From positions 2,914,001 to 2,978,000 of the forward strand of contig NZ_CP123967.1 of assembly GCF_029917005.1 (NCBI RefSeq): DNA of 64,000 bases. Direction: 5' to 3'. This document shows, one piece after another, positions 53,513 to 61,113 of the stretch. The stretch is from Tessaracoccus lacteus. Lineage in GTDB: Bacteria; Actinomycetota; Actinomycetes; Propionibacteriales; Propionibacteriaceae. A program made the position numbers and the translations under genes. The notes below the pieces were generated by a model. That model was not told where the DNA came from. It was given only the letters and a program-made list of their open reading frames with translations, and made no database searches. Numbering within the stretch: position 1 is the stretch's first letter; the number at the start of each line of letters is the position of its first letter.

Positions 53513-54640
53513 GTGAGCATCGAGGTACGCACCATCACGGCCGACCAGCACCTGGCCTTCATCAACGAGCGCGGCTCCGCGTCGTTCCTGCAGACCCCTG
53601 CGTGGGCGGACGTGAAGTCCGAGTGGCGCGGCGAGTCCATCGGGTTCTTCGACGGGGCGACGCTGACGGGCGTCGGGCTGATCCTCTACCGGCAGCTGCC
53701 TAAGCTGAAGCGCTACCTCGCCTACCTCCCTGAGGGTCCGGTCCTCGACTGGTCGCGCACGGACGTCGCCGACCACCTGAAGGCTCTCGCGACGCACGCC
53801 AAGCGCTCCAAGGCCTTCGCCGTGCGGATCGGCCCCTGGCTGACGCACCGTCGCTGGCTGCCCGACACCATCAAGACCGCCATCGCCGACGAGAACGTCA
53901 CCGCGCTCTCGCAGGTCACCCCCGACGAGACGACGCTCGTCGGGACGCGCCTGCGCAACACCCTCCTGCACGGCGGCTGGGTGACCAACGAGTCGGCCCA
54001 CGGCTTCGCGGCCGGGCAGCCGATGTTCAACTTCCAGCTCCCCCTGCGCCACGCCGACGGCACCCAGAAAACCGAGGCCGAGCTGCTCTCGGGCATGAAC
54101 CAGCTGTGGCGGCGCAACATCAAGAAGGCCGCGAAGCTGGGCGTCACCGTGACGCGCGGCACGCGCGCCGACCTCGCCCGCTTCCACGAGATCTACCTGG
54201 AGACGGCGGCCCGCGACGGGTTCACCGGCCGCTCGCTAGCCTACTTCGAGAAGATGTGGGACGCGCTGAACGCCGAGGATCCCGACCGCATGCGCGTCTA
54301 CCTCTCCGAACACGAGGGCGACCTCGTCGCCGCGACGACGATGGTCCGCGTCGGCGAGCACGCCTGGTACTCCTACGGCGCCTCCACCACCGCCAAGCGC
54401 GAGGTGCGCGGCTCGAACGCCATCCAGTGGCAGATGATCCGAGACGCGAACGAGGCCGGCTGCGCCGTCTACGACCTGCGCGGCATCACCGAGGGCGTTG
54501 GCGCCAACGACCCGGAGATCGGTCTCATCCAGTTCAAGGTGGGCACGGGCGGCGAGGCCGTCGCCTACATCGGCGAGTGGGACCTCGCGATCAACAAGGT
54601 CCTCTACAAGGCCTTCGACCTCTACCTGAAGCGGCGGTGA
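53513..54640 (+). CDS. FemA/FemB-type peptidoglycan bridge aminoacyltransferase
   Basis: 375 residues, probably leaderless from GTG. It begins SIEVRTITADQHLAFINE and contains FLQTPAWADVKSEW, LWRRNIKKAAKLGVTVTRGT, HEIYLETAARDGF and YDLRGITEGV, typical of the double GNAT fold of Fem enzymes. They add an amino acid from aminoacyl-tRNA to lipid II, the first step of the interpeptide bridge. The racemase-like gene starts four bases downstream. Together they suggest a bridge residue or side-chain change, but which amino acid cannot be told. Confidence 0.88.
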   Translation: MSIEVRTITADQHLAFINERGSASFLQTPAWADVKSEWRGESIGFFDGATLTGVGLILYRQLPKLKRYLAYLPEGPVLDWSRTDVADHLKALATHAKRSKAFAVRIGPWLTHRRWLPDTIKTAIADENVTALSQVTPDETTLVGTRLRNTLLHGGWVTNESAHGFAAGQPMFNFQLPLRHADGTQKTEAELLSGMNQLWRRNIKKAAKLGVTVTRGTRADLARFHEIYLETAARDGFTGRSLAYFEKMWDALNAEDPDRMRVYLSEHEGDLVAATTMVRVGEHAWYSYGASTTAKREVRGSNAIQWQMIRDANEAGCAVYDLRGITEGVGANDPEIGLIQFKVGTGGEAVAYIGEWDLAINKVLYKAFDLYLKRR

Positions 54641-54644
54641 CGAC

Positions 54645-55670
54645 GTGTCGCTGATCCTGACGATCGACCGTGCCCGCTGGGCCGCGCACCAGCGCGCGCT
54701 GCTCGCCGAGGTCCCCGGCCTCGTGCCGGTGGCCAAGGGCAACGGCTACGGCTTCGGCCTGGAGACGCTGGCCGCGCAGGCCTCCGAGCTGGGCGTCGAG
54801 GTCATCGCCGTCGGCATCGCGCAGGAGGTCGCCGCCGTGCGCGCCGGCGGATTCGAGGGCGACGTCGTCGTCCTCAACCCCTGGCGCCCGTTCGACGCCG
54901 TCGCGACCGCGCTGCTCGACGATCCACGCGTCATCACGACCGTCTCGCGCGCCGAGGACGTGCGCGCACTGGCCGCGTCGCACCCCGGTGCCCGCGTGAT
55001 CGTCGAGATCATCACCTCTATGCGCCGACACGGCCTCAGCCCCGCCTCGCTCACCCCCGGCGACCTCGACGGCCTCACACTCGAGGGCTGGGCCGTGCAC
55101 CTCCCGGCCTCCGGCTCCCTGGAGGAGGCGCGCCGCCTCACCCGCGAGGGCCTGGCCGTCGCGAAGGCGCCCGTCTGGGTGTCGCACCTGAGCGTCGCGG
55201 ACTACCGCACGCTGGCCGGAAAGCTGGACGTCGCGGCCCACATGCGCGTCGGCACCCGGCTCTGGCTGGGCGCGAAGGATGCGTACCGCACCACCGCCAC
55301 CGTCCTCGACGTGCACCCCGTCGGGAAGGGGACGCGGCTGGGCTACCACCAGGTCGCGGCCCCGCGCGCCGGGTTCATCGTCATCGTCTCCGGCGGCACC
55401 GCCCATGGCGTCGCGATGGCCGCCCCCGTGCACCAGCGCACCCTCAAGCAGCGCCTCGTCACCATCTCGACGGGCGTGCTCGACGCCATGGAGCGCACCC
55501 TGTCGCCGTTCACAATCGGCGGCCGGAAGCGCGACTTCGCCGAGCCGCCGCACATGCACTCGTCGATGATCTTCGTGCCGGGCGACGCCTCACCCGTCCA
55601 GGTCGGCGACGAGGTGCCCGTCACGACGCGCATGACGACCGTGACCTGCGACGAGCTCCGCTGGATCTGA
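54645..55670 (+). CDS. Alanine racemase-like (fold III) protein
   Basis: 341 residues. The PLP-Lys motif is in LVPVAKGNGYGFGLETLAAQ near residue 30, with a TIM-barrel pattern of alternating strands and helices (VEIITSMRRHGLSP, VWVSHLSVADYRTLAGKL) and a C-terminal beta domain (HMRVGTRLWLGAKDAYRTTA). The domain order fits alanine racemase, but the sequence is divergent and the second catalytic Tyr is not obvious, so another amino acid or a non-catalytic role is possible. The 3' 258 bases are repeated downstream at 58443-58700. Confidence 0.78.
   Translation: MSLILTIDRARWAAHQRALLAEVPGLVPVAKGNGYGFGLETLAAQASELGVEVIAVGIAQEVAAVRAGGFEGDVVVLNPWRPFDAVATALLDDPRVITTVSRAEDVRALAASHPGARVIVEIITSMRRHGLSPASLTPGDLDGLTLEGWAVHLPASGSLEEARRLTREGLAVAKAPVWVSHLSVADYRTLAGKLDVAAHMRVGTRLWLGAKDAYRTTATVLDVHPVGKGTRLGYHQVAAPRAGFIVIVSGGTAHGVAMAAPVHQRTLKQRLVTISTGVLDAMERTLSPFTIGGRKRDFAEPPHMHSSMIFVPGDASPVQVGDEVPVTTRMTTVTCDELRWI
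55413..55670 (+). repeat. 258-bp direct repeat, left copy (3' end of the racemase-like gene)
   Basis: Matches 58443-58700 with about four mismatches. The two copies bracket the permease and YihY genes with a period of 3030 bp. Confidence 0.95.
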
Positions 55671-55676
55671 GGTCTC

Positions 55677-55711
55677 CAGCCTCGAGCCACCGGGGTCGGT
55701 GGCTCAGGCTG
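55677..55711. terminator. Bidirectional terminator-like hairpin
   Basis: CAGCCTCGAGCCACC and GGTGGCTCAGGCTG form a stem between the convergent racemase-like and permease genes; it overlaps the permease stop codon. Confidence 0.65.
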
Positions 55712-57017
55712 CTGCGGCGGCACGGGCCCGCCGATGGGCGACGGCCGCCAGGACGGCGCCGACGGCCAGGATCGGCAGCCCGAACAGCCAGGTCTCCTTC
55801 TCGATCTGCGTGACCAGCAGTAGACAGCTCAGCACGCCCAGCACCGGCACCGCGGCGGGGATCTGGAAGTGGGAGCGCTCGACGCGGTCCTTCCTCAGCA
55901 CCAGCACGGCGGTGTTGACCGCGATGAACACCACCAACAGCAGCAGCACGAGCGTCGATGCGAGGACCTCGATGGAACCGATCAGGGCCAGAATCAGCGA
56001 CAGCCCCGTCGTCACGGCGATGGCCAGCCACGGTGTGCGACGCCCCGGCAGCAGTCGACCGAGGAACGACGGCAGCAGCCCGTCCCGGCTCATCCCGTAC
56101 GCCAGCCGCGACGACATGATGCCCGTCAGGAGGGCTCCATTGGCGACCGCGACCAGGGCGATGACGGAGAACAGCACCGGTGGCACACCCCCTGCGGCAC
56201 GCACGACCTCCAGCAACGGTCCCGACGATGCTGCCAGTTCATCGGTGGGCAGGATGGCGCTGGCCGCCATCCCCACACCGACGTAGATCAGCCCCGCCAC
56301 CGCCAGAGCGCCGAACAGGGCCTTGGGATAGGAACGCGCCGGGTCCTTCGCCTCTTCCGCCACGTTGACCGACGTCTCGAAACCGACGTACGAGTAGTAC
56401 GCCAGCACACTGCCAGCCAGCACGGCCAGCACCGGTCCGTTCTCCGCGGTCCCCAGCTGGGTGAGCCGGCTCAGGTCCGCGTCCCCCCGCGCCACAACCA
56501 TGACGCCCAATCCGATGATCAGGACGAGACCGCCGACCTCGATCACGGTGGCCACCATGTTCGCCCACATCGACTCGCGGATGCCGTACGCGTTCAGCGC
56601 GGCCAGGAGCAGCAGGAAGACGATGACCGTGAGCGGCACCGGGGCCGTGAGGAACTCGGCCAGATAGTCGCCGGCGAAGCCGAGGCTCAGTGCCCCGACC
56701 GACACGACCCCCGCCAGCAGCATGCAGAAGCCGACGAGGAACCCGGCGAACGGGCCGAAGGCCCGGGTGGCGTAGTGCGACGAGCCGCCCGCCCTGGGGT
56801 ACTTGGTGGCCAGTTCGGCGTAGGACCCAGCGGTCAGCAACGCCATGACCAGGGCGACGAGGAGAGGGACCCAGACCGCCCCGCCCGAGGCTCCCGCCAC
56901 AGATCCGACCAGCACGTAGACCCCGGCGCCGAGCACGTCGCCCAGGATGAACAGGAACAGTGCCGGGGTCGTCACAGCGCGCCTCAACGTCGGCGCAGTC
57001 TCCGAATGGGAAGTCAT
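55704..57017 (-). CDS. APC family amino acid permease
   Basis: 437 residues with 12 predicted membrane segments. Helix 1 has LGDVLGAGVYVLVGSVAG (the unwound GxG substrate site), helix 6 reads VLAYYSYVGFETSVNVAEEA, and YPRAGGSSHYATRAFGP is the conserved loop between helices 2 and 3. It probably imports or exchanges an amino acid or amine. The gene is within the segment bracketed by the 258-bp repeats and is on the opposite strand to the racemase-like gene. Confidence 0.9.
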   Translation of the reverse strand: MTSHSETAPTLRRAVTTPALFLFILGDVLGAGVYVLVGSVAGASGGAVWVPLLVALVMALLTAGSYAELATKYPRAGGSSHYATRAFGPFAGFLVGFCMLLAGVVSVGALSLGFAGDYLAEFLTAPVPLTVIVFLLLLAALNAYGIRESMWANMVATVIEVGGLVLIIGLGVMVVARGDADLSRLTQLGTAENGPVLAVLAGSVLAYYSYVGFETSVNVAEEAKDPARSYPKALFGALAVAGLIYVGVGMAASAILPTDELAASSGPLLEVVRAAGGVPPVLFSVIALVAVANGALLTGIMSSRLAYGMSRDGLLPSFLGRLLPGRRTPWLAIAVTTGLSLILALIGSIEVLASTLVLLLLVVFIAVNTAVLVLRKDRVERSHFQIPAAVPVLGVLSCLLLVTQIEKETWLFGLPILAVGAVLAAVAHRRARAAAAA

Positions 57018-57086
57018 CCCTAGACCGTAACGGGCGCGGGGACCTTCCTCCCCTCGTTGACGCCCACCGGCGGCACGGAACGCCGA

Positions 57087-58208
57087 TCAGGGGGCGCGCA
57101 GCGCCTCATCGTCGGACGAGTGGTCCCTGCCGTGCTCGCGCCGCAGCTGCCTGCCCTGCTCCTTCAGCTTCCTGTGCTTCTCGGCCAGCTTCTCGGAGGC
57201 CTTGGTGTCGCGGGGCGGCAGCTGGATGGATCCCTCTGCCACGATTCCGCCCTGGAGTTGGCGACTCCGCTCGATCTCCGCGTCAACCTCCGCGCCGAAA
57301 AGCAACACATTGTTGATGATCCACAGGCCCAGCAGCAGGATGATGACCGAACCGATGATGCCGTAGGTGGCGTTGTATGAGGCGAAGTTCGATACGTAGA
57401 TGGAAAAGGCCGCGACCGCCACCGCGGAGACGATCAGCGCCACAAGGGCACCAAGGCTGATCCAGCGGAACCTCGGCTGCTTGACGTTGGGCGTGAAGTA
57501 GTAGAGCAGAGCGATGAGGAGGACGGCGAGGGCGACGATCACCGGCCACTTTGCGATGCTCCAGACGAGCACGGCGGTGTCGCCAAGACCCACGATGTCA
57601 CCGACCGTCCTGGCCAGGTCGCCGGACAGCAGCAGGGCGAAGACGATGACGGCGAGGATGATCACCATCACCAGGGTGAGGAGCAGCATCTGCGGCTTGT
57701 GCTTCCAGAACGGCCGCCCCTCGTCCACCTCGTAGACCCGGTTCATCGCCCGGGAGAACGCACCCACGTACCCCGAAGCGGCCCATAGGGCGCCCACGAG
57801 ACCGGTGAAGAGCGCCAGCCCCGCGCCCGTCTGCGTGGCCAGCCCGGTGATGGTGCCACGCAGCAGCTCTGCCAGCTCGGCCGGGGCGTACTGCTCGACC
57901 AGGCCGTTGAGTCCCTGGGCCGTCTCCTCGCCCTGCCCGAACACGCCTAGGAGTGACACCAGCGCCAGGAGCAGGGGGAACAGCGACAGGACCGCGAAGT
58001 AGGTGAGCCCGGCGGCGAGGTCGGTCACCTTGTCCTTGCTGAACTCCGACACCGCCCGCCTCACGGCGTATCCCCAGGCCGGTTTGGCCAGATCCTGGGG
58101 CGACGAGGGCTTCCGCGCATCATCCGGGGGCGGAGCTGCGACCGCCTTGTCGAGGGTCCGGTCCACGGACTCCGGCCCAGAAGCACCCGAACCAGTCATA
58201 TCCGGCAT
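57087..58208 (-). CDS. YihY/virulence factor BrkB family membrane protein
   Basis: 373 residues. An N-terminal disordered region (about 1-50) is followed by the YihY core with six membrane segments: DLAAGLTYFAVLSLFPLLLA, GALWAASGYVGAFSRAMNRV and LYYFTPNVKQPRFRWISLGA are family signatures. The C-terminus is a charged tail. The function of the family is not settled (formerly called ribonuclease BN). Start ATG at 58208 has GGGGAG upstream. The extension to 58589 would run antisense to the duplicated racemase fragment and is rejected. Confidence 0.9.
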   Translation of the reverse strand: MPDMTGSGASGPESVDRTLDKAVAAPPPDDARKPSSPQDLAKPAWGYAVRRAVSEFSKDKVTDLAAGLTYFAVLSLFPLLLALVSLLGVFGQGEETAQGLNGLVEQYAPAELAELLRGTITGLATQTGAGLALFTGLVGALWAASGYVGAFSRAMNRVYEVDEGRPFWKHKPQMLLLTLVMVIILAVIVFALLLSGDLARTVGDIVGLGDTAVLVWSIAKWPVIVALAVLLIALLYYFTPNVKQPRFRWISLGALVALIVSAVAVAAFSIYVSNFASYNATYGIIGSVIILLLGLWIINNVLLFGAEVDAEIERSRQLQGGIVAEGSIQLPPRDTKASEKLAEKHRKLKEQGRQLRREHGRDHSSDDEALRAP

Positions 58209-58442
58209 GATCTCTCCCCTTTCTTCGACTCCGACCCAACTATGGCCCCAGCGGTGGTCACCGGCCATGGTTTGGCGCACCTCGTCGGCGATCACGCCGC
58301 CCATGACCCACCACTTCGGGCGTGCGTCGGCAGCTATCGAGGCACCCAGGTCGGCAGCGGATGCGATCGCATCGCGACCATCGCGGATGCCCCCTTGGTG
58401 ATGCCGTCCTGGGCACCCGACGAGCAGCCGATCACGATCGTT
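58209..58442. other. Spacer between YihY and the duplicated fragment
   Basis: An open minus-strand frame (DAIASAADLGASIAADARPK then VMGGVIADEVRQTMAGDH) suggests a degraded coding remnant, but it has no start or stop of its own and no family I recognise. Confidence 0.3.
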
Positions 58443-58700
58443 GCGATGGCCGCCCCCGTGCACCAGCGCACCCTCAAGCAGCGCCTCGTCACCATCTCGA
58501 CGGGCGTGCTCGACGCCATGGAGCGCACCCTGTCGCCGTTCACAATCGGCGGCCGGAAGCGCGACTTCGCCGAGCCGCCGCACATGCACTCGTCGATGAT
58601 CTTCGTGCCGGGCGACGCGTCACCCGTCCAGGTCGGCGACGAGGTGCCCGTCACGACGCGCATGACGACCGTGACCTGCGACGAGGTGCGCTGGGTCTGA
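58443..58700 (+). pseudogene. Duplicated 3' fragment of the racemase-like gene
   Basis: The last 85 codons of the racemase-like gene in the same frame, with a changed end (DELRWI becomes DEVRWV). It has no start codon or promoter of its own. It is the right copy of the 258-bp direct repeat. Confidence 0.93.
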
Positions 58701-58707
58701 CGAGCCC

Positions 58708-59690
58708 CTGAGCTTGTCGAGGTGCCTTGAGCGAAGCGAAAGGTCATGGCTGGGGTTTCCGCCTCGCTGCGCTTCGGCGCCCTTCGACAGGCTCAGGGAA
58801 CCGACAGACAGGCTCAGGGAACCGGGTCGCCGAGCTTGTCGAGGTGCCTCGAGCGAAGCGAAAGGTCATGGCTGGGGTACTCGCCTCGCTGCGCTTCGGC
58901 GCCCTTCGACAGGCTCAGGGAACCGACAGACAGGCTCAGGGAACCGAAAGACAGGCTCAGGGAACCGGGTCGCCGAGCTTGTCGAGGTGCCTTGAGCGAA
59001 GCGAAAGGTCATGGCTGGGGTTTCCGCCTCGCTGCGCTTCGGCGCCCTTCGACAGGCTCAGGGAACCGACAGACAGGCTCAGGGAACCGACAGACATGCT
59101 CAGGGAACCGGGTCGCCGAGCTTGTCGAGGTGCCTTGAGCGAAGCGAAAGGTCATGGCTGGGGTACTCGTTTCGCTGCGCTTCGGCGCCCTTCGACAGGC
59201 TCAGGGAACCGAAAGACAGGCTCAGGGAACCGGGTCGCCGAGCTTGTCGAGGTGCCTTGAGCGAAGCGAAAGGTCATGGCTGGGGTTTCCGCCTCGCTGC
59301 GCTTCGGCGCCCTTCGACAGGCTCAGGGAACCGACAGACAGGCTCAGGGAACCGGGTCGCCGAGCTTGTCGAGGTGCCTTGAGCGAAGCGAAAGGTCATG
59401 GCTGGGGTTTCCGCCTCGCTGCGCTTCGGCGCCCTTCGACAGGCTCAGGGAACCGACAGACAAGCTCAGGGAACCGGGTCGCCGAGCTTGTCGAGGTGCC
59501 TTGAGCGAAGCGAAAGGTCAGGGCTGGGGTTTCCGCCTCGCTTCGCTTCGGCGCCCTTCGACAGGCTCAGGGAACCGAAGGACAGGCTCAGGGAACCGAC
59601 AGACAGGCTCAGGGAACCGACAGACAGGCTCAGGGAACCGACAGACAAGCTCAGGGAACCGAAAGAGAGGCTCAGGGAACCGACAGACAG
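58708..59690. repeat. Large REP-like array with 122- and 143-bp units
   Basis: Seven units start at GGTCATGGCTGGGG or a variant (ATG at 58746, 58868, 59011, 59154, 59276, 59398 and an altered copy near 59520). Each has CTTCGACAGGCTCAGGGAAC, a tail GTCGCCGAGCTTGTCGAGGT, and two to five copies of the 21-bp subunit AGGCTCAGGGAACCGACAGA plus C. The array ends in the 3' end of the GT87 gene. Confidence 0.92.
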
Positions 59691-61084
59691 GCATCGGAGC
59701 GGTAGAGCGGCGGCGGGTCTGCCGGGAGCGGCGGGGCGACTCTCGTGAGGGTCTCGCCGTCGTTCAGGACACCGCCGATGGGGTCCGGGGACGACGGGGT
59801 GCGCAGCAGGTCGCGGCGGGGGGTGGCGATGTCGCGCAGGCAGGACACCAGCAGCCAGGCCTCGACGCCCGCGCGGGCGAGGATCGCGAGCCAGTACACC
59901 GCGTACGGACCCGACTGGGCGCTGGTCAGCGAGCCGTTCAGCCAGGGCCAGATGGCCAGGTAGTACGCGACCTGCGTGATGGTGAAGGCCGCCATCTCCC
60001 AGCGGTACGGGCGGGCCCAGTAGACGGCAACCAGCAGCCACAGCGCCGTCTGGGGCGGGTAGGCCGGGCCGAGCAGGCAGGTGGCGAGCAGCATCACCGC
60101 GACCAGCGACCCGACGCGCGGCGTGCGGTGCGTGACGTACAGCCAGGCGATCAGGATGCCGAACCCGAGCATCAGCAGCACGAACGCCAGCGACCCGGTG
60201 CTGCGCGTCGAGGCGCCCATCAGCGACGCCAGGTACCAGAGCGAGCCGTAGCCCGTGTCCTTGTTGATCTCGCCGTGGTAGAAGGCGTAGACCGAGTCGA
60301 AGTCCTGGATCAGCAGCGGCAGGTGGACCAGGAAGAACGCGGCGACGGCGGGCACGGCGAAGCGCAGCGCGACCTTCCAGCCGCCCCGCAACCCGCACGC
60401 GACGGTGACGGCCAGCACGATCGCGATCGGCATGGTCGCCGCGCAGGCGGCCAGCCCGAGCACGATGCCCGACTCGACGACGGCTCGGCGTGCGAAGAGG
60501 AACATGCCGAGGCATGTCAGCGCGATGCCGAACAGGTCCCAGTTGATGAGCCCGACGGCCAGCACGACGGGCGACGCGGCGACCATCATCGCGTCCCAGC
60601 TCGGTCGCCTGGCGTCGGAGTCGAGGCTCAGCCGGGCGAGGCACAGCAGCGTGACGAGCAGGCACACGAACAGCCCGACGGCCGTCAGCCCGAAGAACAC
60701 TACGGACGCGTCGACCTGTTCCTGCAGCGCGACACCAGGGTAGACCGAGGAACCGAACACCCACGCGCCGATCAGCTGAGTCGTGTAGATGAACGCGGCC
60801 GTCAGCGGCGGGAAGGTCATGGCGTCGGTCCCGAAGGCGGAGACCCCCTGCCCGAACCCCTGGGACAGGAACGTGGCCTGGATGTCGGAGTAGCAGACGC
60901 GTATGTAGACGTTGACGGCGTTGTCGGCCGCGACCTGCACGCACGGCGTGTGCCTGAGGAACAGGACGAGGAAGACCGCGGTGCCGGCCAGCAGGATCCA
61001 GGGCAGCGGGTTGAACCAGAGTCCCCTCGGAGCCGCGTGGCTGCCCATCGGGCCACCGAGCCGGGGCCACATCGCGTTGGTCAC
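59672..61084 (-). CDS. Glycosyltransferase family 87 (DUF2029) membrane protein, second copy
   Basis: 470 residues with about 11 membrane segments, related in build to the 52-kb GT87. Motifs include FPPLTAAFIYTTQLIGAWVF, DADARRPSWDAMMVAASPVV-like sequence at 150-180 and DFDSVYAFYHGEINKDTGYG. It likely transfers mannose or another sugar from a lipid carrier. The GTG at 61084 is preferred: TAGAGT ends seven bases upstream, a leaderless pattern. The last residues (CLSVP) and the stop codon come from the repeat array, so the native C-terminus has been altered. Confidence 0.83.
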   Translation of the reverse strand: MTNAMWPRLGGPMGSHAAPRGLWFNPLPWILLAGTAVFLVLFLRHTPCVQVAADNAVNVYIRVCYSDIQATFLSQGFGQGVSAFGTDAMTFPPLTAAFIYTTQLIGAWVFGSSVYPGVALQEQVDASVVFFGLTAVGLFVCLLVTLLCLARLSLDSDARRPSWDAMMVAASPVVLAVGLINWDLFGIALTCLGMFLFARRAVVESGIVLGLAACAATMPIAIVLAVTVACGLRGGWKVALRFAVPAVAAFFLVHLPLLIQDFDSVYAFYHGEINKDTGYGSLWYLASLMGASTRSTGSLAFVLLMLGFGILIAWLYVTHRTPRVGSLVAVMLLATCLLGPAYPPQTALWLLVAVYWARPYRWEMAAFTITQVAYYLAIWPWLNGSLTSAQSGPYAVYWLAILARAGVEAWLLVSCLRDIATPRRDLLRTPSSPDPIGGVLNDGETLTRVAPPLPADPPPLYRSDACLSVP

Positions 61085-61091
61085 GCCCATC

Positions 61092-61097
61092 ACTCTA
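61092..61097 (-). promoter_or_regulatory. -10 box for leaderless second GT87 gene
   Basis: TAGAGT on the minus strand ends seven bases before the GTG at 61084. Confidence 0.45.
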
Positions 61098-61113
61098 GTG
61101 GGCGCCCCGGACG

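Noticed and set aside
58209-58589. Extended N-terminus for the YihY protein
   Set aside because: It would be translated antisense to the duplicated racemase fragment; the ATG at 58208 has a good GGGGAG.
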